From: Bog-473 sp049513455 | GTDB lineage: Bacteria > Actinomycetota > Acidimicrobiia > Acidimicrobiales > RAAP-2 | Assembly: GCA_049513455.1 (NCBI GenBank) | Contig: JBEKWB010000005.1 | Coordinates: 32,775 to 96,774 of the forward strand | DNA length: 64,000 nucleotides | Reading direction: 5' to 3' | In this document: in pieces, positions 60,080 to 64,000 of the stretch | How the letters are laid out: each line of letters starts with the position of its first letter | Numbering within the stretch: the stretch's first letter is position 1 | Made by a program: the position numbers and the translations under genes | The notes under the pieces: generated by a model | Seen by the model: the letters and a program-made list of their open reading frames with translations, nothing else | Told to the model about the DNA's origin: nothing | Database searches by the model: none

Positions 60080-60619
60080 GTGACGAGATCGATGCCAGCG
60101 GACAAGGCGCTGAAGCCGCCTGTTACACCGACTGCCGAGGAGCCGCCGACTGGTTTCTATGACCTGCCTCTGGGAAATCTCTTGTGGCATGTGCGGCTTA
60201 CGGAGCGGGCCATGCAAAAGGCGATGCGGGAGGCACTCCTCCACACGAACGTGACAAAAGCCCAGTTCGGCATCTTGCAAGTTCTGGAGCGAATTCAGCG
60301 CGCTTCGTCAGCCACTCTCGCCCGTACTCTCACGGTATCGCCGCAGGCAATGGTGGGAGTAATTGCGAGCCTGGAAATCAAAGGATTCATCAAGCGGCGG
60401 ACCACTTCGTCAGCATCAGCTCGTATCCTCGTTGCTCAGTTGACCCCCAAAGGGCGAGCAGCATTCAGCGCTGCCGCGGAAAGGTTCGCTCTGTTGGATG
60501 CAGCTCTGGAATCGGCATTTACGGAGGCGGAGCGACAAATCCTGGTCGAGTTACTGGCCAGGATGAGGATCGTGCTTGACAGGGTGGACCAGTCGTCATT
60601 CAAAAGTGGCACCTCGTAG
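60080..60619 (+). CDS. MarR-family transcriptional regulator
   Basis: 179 residues from GTG 60080 behind GGGGAGAA; ATG 60092 and ATG 60023 are alternatives. The winged helix shows VTKAQFGILQVLERIQRASSATLARTLTVSPQAMVGVIASLEIKGFIKRRTTSSASARILVAQLTPKGRAAFSAAAERF, with the DNA-reading helix in PQAMVGVIASLEIKGF. MarR proteins typically release DNA on binding an aromatic ligand. It is divergent from the amidohydrolase/ligase operon and converges with the extradiol dioxygenase gene; matching palindromes in two promoters make it the likely local regulator. Confidence 0.9.
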   Translation: MTRSMPADKALKPPVTPTAEEPPTGFYDLPLGNLLWHVRLTERAMQKAMREALLHTNVTKAQFGILQVLERIQRASSATLARTLTVSPQAMVGVIASLEIKGFIKRRTTSSASARILVAQLTPKGRAAFSAAAERFALLDAALESAFTEAERQILVELLARMRIVLDRVDQSSFKSGTS

Positions 60620-60648
60620 TTTGCGGCCGCCACCCTGTCAAGAGAGCG

Positions 60649-61551
60649 TCATTGCTTCGCGTCGGCTATTTCGTCCATCAATGGTCCGCGATGACCCCAG
60701 TAGTCGCCACGACCGGACCAGGCGATTACTTGCCACGTTGCATCATCTATACGGAGCTGGTCGACACCGATCTCAACATTTGCTCGTCCGGGCGTGCGCA
60801 TATAGAAGGACACGCACTTATCGTTACTATGCTTCCCGAGGGAATTGACGATCTCCACCCCTGCATCGACGGCCCGATCAAGTGCGTAGCCGACATCGTC
60901 CAAAGTCCCGGCTTCCACCATGAAATGATTGAGGCCGGGACCTCCCGGCAACGGAAGGTCCACAAAGGCGACGGTGTGATGCCGATCGTTGCATCGAAGA
61001 AACCAGGCTGAATTCTCCCCCCACGCGAAGTAGTCGGTGACGCGAAACCCCATGAGGTCACGGTAGAAAGCCAGGGCTTCCGAAGACGAGGGCACGTTGT
61101 ACAAGAGGTGGCCCATTCCTGACTCTCCCGTGCGGAAGCCCTTCGCTCCTTGGGGAGATTCGAAGCGTGACTCTGCAACCTGCTGTCCCCACACCAACTC
61201 GATGCGGTTGGAGAATGGGTCTTCAAGCCGAGCCAGACCCCGAACGCCGCGAGAACCAGCTTCGGCCTCATCGCCCGGGACAACCGTAATTCCGGCAGCG
61301 GAAAGTTCGTCGAGCGCGCCTTGCCATGCCTCTTCGGATGCGAAACCCCATCCGGCCACATAACCCTCTTGAGACGAAGGCTGCACGCAAATCCTGAAGG
61401 AGCGGTCATCAAGGCGGAAATGGTCGGCGTCTCCCCCGCTTCCTGCCGGTGCCTCGCCCGGCATGCAGCCCATCACCTCCACAAGGAATTCCGACCAAGC
61501 CGCTCGGTCGGAAGTCTCGATCACCAGATAGCTCAAACCTCGACAATCCAT
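60649..61551 (-). CDS. Type I extradiol ring-cleavage dioxygenase (BphC/HsaC-like, VOC fold)
   Basis: 300 residues from ATG 61551 behind GGGGAGG. The Fe(II) ligands H148 (GMGHLLYNVP), H209 (GLNHFMVEAG) and E260 (ANVEIG) are conserved at the BphC spacing, and the second-shell H192 (RHHTVAF), H241 (GKHSND) and Y250 (SFYMRTPG) are present, so it should be active in meta-cleavage of a catechol. The first 130 residues form the non-catalytic domain. Divergent from the reductase-like gene at 61724, with operator copy 2 between. This strongly suggests an aromatic or steroid-ring substrate. Confidence 0.93.
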   Translation of the reverse strand: MDCRGLSYLVIETSDRAAWSEFLVEVMGCMPGEAPAGSGGDADHFRLDDRSFRICVQPSSQEGYVAGWGFASEEAWQGALDELSAAGITVVPGDEAEAGSRGVRGLARLEDPFSNRIELVWGQQVAESRFESPQGAKGFRTGESGMGHLLYNVPSSSEALAFYRDLMGFRVTDYFAWGENSAWFLRCNDRHHTVAFVDLPLPGGPGLNHFMVEAGTLDDVGYALDRAVDAGVEIVNSLGKHSNDKCVSFYMRTPGRANVEIGVDQLRIDDATWQVIAWSGRGDYWGHRGPLMDEIADAKQ

Positions 61552-61645
61552 ATCGACCTCCCCTTGGACTCGTTGATTCCCTACAACGACGGGCCGAGGC
61601 ACACGCCAGCACCCGTACCTGGACTGTATCCAAACGCGCGCTGCT

Positions 61646-61661
61646 TATCAACCACTTGATA
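61646..61661. promoter_or_regulatory. MarR-type operator, copy 2
   Basis: TATCAA-CCAC-TTGATA, a perfect 6-4-6 inverted repeat between the divergent extradiol dioxygenase and KPR-like genes, about 95 bases from the former start and 63 from the latter. Confidence 0.8.
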
Positions 61662-61723
61662 TACGGCAAGGGCTTTGCTACCTTGCCATCGGTTGGAAAG
61701 TGACGTAGGGAAAGGGAGTCCGC

Positions 61724-62782
61724 ATGCGTATCTGCATACTGGGCGCCGGGGGGCTCGGATCGGTGCTCGGCGGCTGGCTCGGAGAAACTGGCGTCGACGT
61801 CACGCTCGTGGCTCGGACGGACCATGCCGCCGCGATTCAGGATCATGGACTCAGGATCGATGGTATTCGTGGGAGCCGTGTCGTCAAGGGGATCACTGCG
61901 GTCACGAACGTCGATCAGGCGAAGGGCGATTTCGATTATCTCCTGCTGACGGTAAAGGCCCGCGCAACGGAGGCTGCACTTTCCGACGCAGGTGGAGCAC
62001 GTGATCGGTTCGGCGTGGCCGTGTCACTGCAGAACACGATCTGCAAGGAAGAAGAACTCGCGGCGTGGATTGGCGCAGACCGGGTGATTGGTGGTTCGAC
62101 GATCGAGGGGGGCGTCCTGCAAGCCCCAGGCGTCGTCTCGCATACGGCAACTGCACCAACAACCGCTTACTTCGGCGAGCTCGATGGCCAATCCAGCAGT
62201 CGGGTTGGTGCCTTGGTCGATGTGTTCTGTGCCGCCGGTTTCCCGACACTGGAGTCGAGCGAAATCCAACACGTCGAATGGGAGAAGTTGCTGCAGATTT
62301 CGATCGTGGCAGGATGGTCGGCCTCAGTTTTTGGTGCTATCGGCGGTTCTGTGGCTCAAGGACTCCTCGTCAAAGAGGCCGCAGAGCACTATGTCCAGCT
62401 GGCGCAGGAGCTCTTGGGGGTCTACCAGGCAATGGGCTACGAACCCGCTGACTATTACGCACCGTTCTCTCGCTTCCGGGAACTCCGTTCATGGGCGTTC
62501 GACCAGGCGGTGGAGGCGATGATGACTCTGGGCACCAACATGATCTCTCAAGGGTTGTTCGGCAGGCCCTCCCTGCACGACGATCTCCTCCAAGGTCGAC
62601 CAACTGAAGTTGACTACTCCATTGGAACTTGGCTAAGGGAAGCGAACGTGCGTGGGCTGAATACTCCAACCGTCCAATCGGTGTATCGCATAATAAAGTC
62701 CTTGGAGTACTGGTTGGTCGAACTTGGCGGCGCGCGTCCAATTCTGCCGGAGATTCGGGTCCCCATGGAGGAAAGTCGGTGA
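61724..62782 (+). CDS. Ketopantoate-reductase-family (PanE/ApbA) oxidoreductase
   Basis: 352 residues. Rossmann motif ICILGAGGLGSVLGGWL at the N terminus, VTLVARTDH, DYLLLTVKA with the conserved lysine, NTICKEEELAAWIGADRVIGG, and the catalytic lysine in HVEWEKLLQISIV, with the C-terminal SLHDDLLQGRPTEVDYSIGTWLREANVRGLNTPTVQSVYRIIKSLE. In a catabolic setting such proteins reduce 2-oxo acids from ring fission rather than making pantoate. It overlaps the class II aldolase gene by four bases (GTGA). Confidence 0.9.
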   Translation: MRICILGAGGLGSVLGGWLGETGVDVTLVARTDHAAAIQDHGLRIDGIRGSRVVKGITAVTNVDQAKGDFDYLLLTVKARATEAALSDAGGARDRFGVAVSLQNTICKEEELAAWIGADRVIGGSTIEGGVLQAPGVVSHTATAPTTAYFGELDGQSSSRVGALVDVFCAAGFPTLESSEIQHVEWEKLLQISIVAGWSASVFGAIGGSVAQGLLVKEAAEHYVQLAQELLGVYQAMGYEPADYYAPFSRFRELRSWAFDQAVEAMMTLGTNMISQGLFGRPSLHDDLLQGRPTEVDYSIGTWLREANVRGLNTPTVQSVYRIIKSLEYWLVELGGARPILPEIRVPMEESR

Positions 62783-63615
62783 AGTCCCAAGTTCGGCCCA
62801 CAGGGCAAGAGAGATCAGACGCACCCCTACCTGGCACTCTCCCCGACAGGTCCTCAATCCCATTGCAAGAACCGGTATTCGGCAGCATTGCGGACGAGCG
62901 TGCGCATCGCAAGGCCCGACTGGCAGCGGCTTACCGCATCTTTGCTCGGTTCGGGTATGACCACTGGGTTGCGGGACACATCACCGTGCGAGACCCCGAA
63001 TACCCGGATCGCTTTTGGGTCAACCCCTTCGCTGCGGACTGGGGGCGTATTCGCTCGTCTGACTTGATGCTGGTGGATGTCGACGGAACTGTGTTGATCG
63101 GAGATGGGAAGTTGAATGGCGCGGCATTTGCCATCCACTCTGCGATCCACCGGGCTCGCCCAGACATAAATGCGGTCGCTCACGCCCACACGCCGAATGG
63201 TCAGGCCTGGTCCGCTACTGGGCGACCCATCGAACCCGTGACACAGGACGCGTGCGCCTTTTATGGCGATCATGCGCTCTTTGACGAATACTCGGGTGTT
63301 GTATACGACACCGAACAGGCGGATCGGCTTGCCCTCGCCCTCGGACGAAACAAGGCCATTCTGCTGCGTCACCATGGTCTACTGACGGTCGGCAACACGG
63401 TCGACGAAGCAGCATTTTGGCTTCACCTTCTCGAAACCTGTTGTGCAACGCACCTCCGTCTTGCTGCAACCATGGCGGGCGATCCCTTGCCCGTCATCGA
63501 ACACGCGAACGCACTTCTGGCTCATGACCAGGTGGGTCTCGCGGCGCATGGGTGGTTGGGATTCCAGCCCCTGTGGAATCAAGTGGTCGTTGAGACGACG
63601 GACGTTTTCGAATGA
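62779..63615 (+). CDS. Class II aldolase/adducin-family protein
   Basis: 278 residues from GTG 62779, which overlaps the preceding stop; GGAGGAAAG is the ribosome site. Family features: ARLAAAYRIFARFGYDHWVAGHITVRDPEYPDRFWVNPFAADWGRIRSSDLMLVDVDG, the zinc HAHTPNGQ pair, and LLRHHGLLTVGNTVDEAAFWLHLLE for the third histidine. Retro-aldol cleavage or decarboxylation of a hydroxy-oxo acid after ring fission is a suitable job. Translationally coupled to the KPR-like gene. The first 30 residues form a non-conserved tail. Confidence 0.9.
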   Translation: MKSQVRPTGQERSDAPLPGTLPDRSSIPLQEPVFGSIADERAHRKARLAAAYRIFARFGYDHWVAGHITVRDPEYPDRFWVNPFAADWGRIRSSDLMLVDVDGTVLIGDGKLNGAAFAIHSAIHRARPDINAVAHAHTPNGQAWSATGRPIEPVTQDACAFYGDHALFDEYSGVVYDTEQADRLALALGRNKAILLRHHGLLTVGNTVDEAAFWLHLLETCCATHLRLAATMAGDPLPVIEHANALLAHDQVGLAAHGWLGFQPLWNQVVVETTDVFE

Positions 63616-63717
63616 TCATTGTGCTTGGACGGTCGATGGCCCGTGGGCGGTCTCTCGGCAGACATCGAGACTCCCTGGCAGCGGGGTCACCTACTAATTA
63701 CGGAGGGAACTGAAGCC

Positions 63718-64000
63718 ATGACAACAACGGTCGATTCGGCCTTCATCCGGCGCGCGGTCGAGGTCGCTGACCTGAACGCGGCGCGGGTGGCGCTGTACCA
63801 ACTGACCGGCGACCCCGAGGTGGCCCAGCTGCCGACAGCGGCCAACCTCGACGAGCCACAGCGTGAGCTTCTGATCACCAAGGCCGTGTCCTGGCTGGAG
63901 CAGTACGCCGGACCGGTCAGGTTGACCGAGCCTCCCGAGGCCGAGCTCCGCACCCTCATGAACATGGCCACCGCCGAGGAGATGGACGACCTCGAGTTCG
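63718..64000 (+). CDS. 4-hydroxyacetophenone-monooxygenase-like flavoprotein, N-terminal part (cut by window end)
   Basis: 94 codons are visible before the window ends. The N terminus MTTTVDSAFIRRAVEVADLNAARVALYQLTGDPEVAQLP followed by an acidic helical stretch resembles the extension seen before the FAD domain of 4-hydroxyacetophenone monooxygenases (Baeyer-Villiger type). The FAD and NADPH motifs would lie beyond the window. ATG 63718 follows GGAGGGAACTGAAGCC. G+C is high again, unlike the preceding module. Confidence 0.7.
   Translation, partial: MTTTVDSAFIRRAVEVADLNAARVALYQLTGDPEVAQLPTAANLDEPQRELLITKAVSWLEQYAGPVRLTEPPEAELRTLMNMATAEEMDDLEF

Noticed and set aside
1..64000. CRISPR arrays, tRNA, rRNA, integrase or prophage genes
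   Set aside because: No regularly spaced repeats, no cloverleaf-like or rRNA-like sequence and no integrase or phage protein were recognised; the only mobile-element gene seen is tnpB.

Overview
The window comes from a high-G+C bacterium, most likely an actinomycete (Actinomycetota, possibly Acidimicrobiia; inferred from gene content only). Supporting signs are the abundance of luciferase-like (LLM) flavin monooxygenases, an NDMA-type zinc alcohol dehydrogenase, several P450/[3Fe-4S] ferredoxin pairs, many GTG/TTG starts, and several genes whose start codon lies exactly six bases after a TANNNT box (leaderless style). About fifty genes are called. All look accessory or catabolic; no rRNA, tRNA or core housekeeping block is seen except a dapA homologue.

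Region 1 (about 1-24 kb) is an organosulfur scavenging island. It holds the end of an Rrf2 regulator without cysteines, nine LLM monooxygenases (three SsuD-like, one NtaA/SnaA/DszA-like, one MsnO8-like and four others), a five-gene Dpp/Opp-type ABC transporter, a peroxiredoxin-like protein, twin TauD-type dioxygenases, a degenerate SDR, an ArsR/SRPBCC pair, a class I glutamine amidotransferase and a cysteine-dioxygenase-like cupin. The promoters share two families of operator-like motifs, which suggests one sulfur-limitation regulon. Region 2 (24-28 kb) carries an amidohydrolase, a nitroreductase, a DapA-family aldolase and an MFS exporter.

Region 3 (28-46.7 kb) is an oxidative catabolic cluster: three P450s, two ferredoxins, an N-acyl-D-amino-acid deacylase-like enzyme, an epoxide hydrolase, an NDMA-type alcohol dehydrogenase, a VOC protein, a HyuB/HyuA pair, two SDRs, a TetR regulator, an aldehyde dehydrogenase and two SnoaL-like proteins. 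Three copies of one 23-bp 8-7-8 inverted repeat lie in its promoters, including upstream of tetR. A solitary TnpB with intact catalytic residues follows (46.9-48.3 kb).

Region 4 (48.5-54.6 kb) has an acyl-CoA dehydrogenase, two metal-dependent amidohydrolases, a SnoaL-like protein and a DUF35/thiolase-like pair resembling side-chain-cleaving aldolase complexes. A scrap of an MFS gene at 54.6-54.8 kb marks a junction.

Region 5 (54.8-63.6 kb) has visibly lower G+C and looks like a separately acquired module: a YhdH-type reductase, a MaoC-type hydratase, an acyl-CoA ligase, an amidohydrolase, a MarR regulator, a type I extradiol dioxygenase, a ketopantoate-reductase-like enzyme and a class II aldolase. 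A matching MarR-type palindrome lies in two of its promoters. The window ends in the start of a high-G+C gene resembling 4-hydroxyacetophenone monooxygenase.
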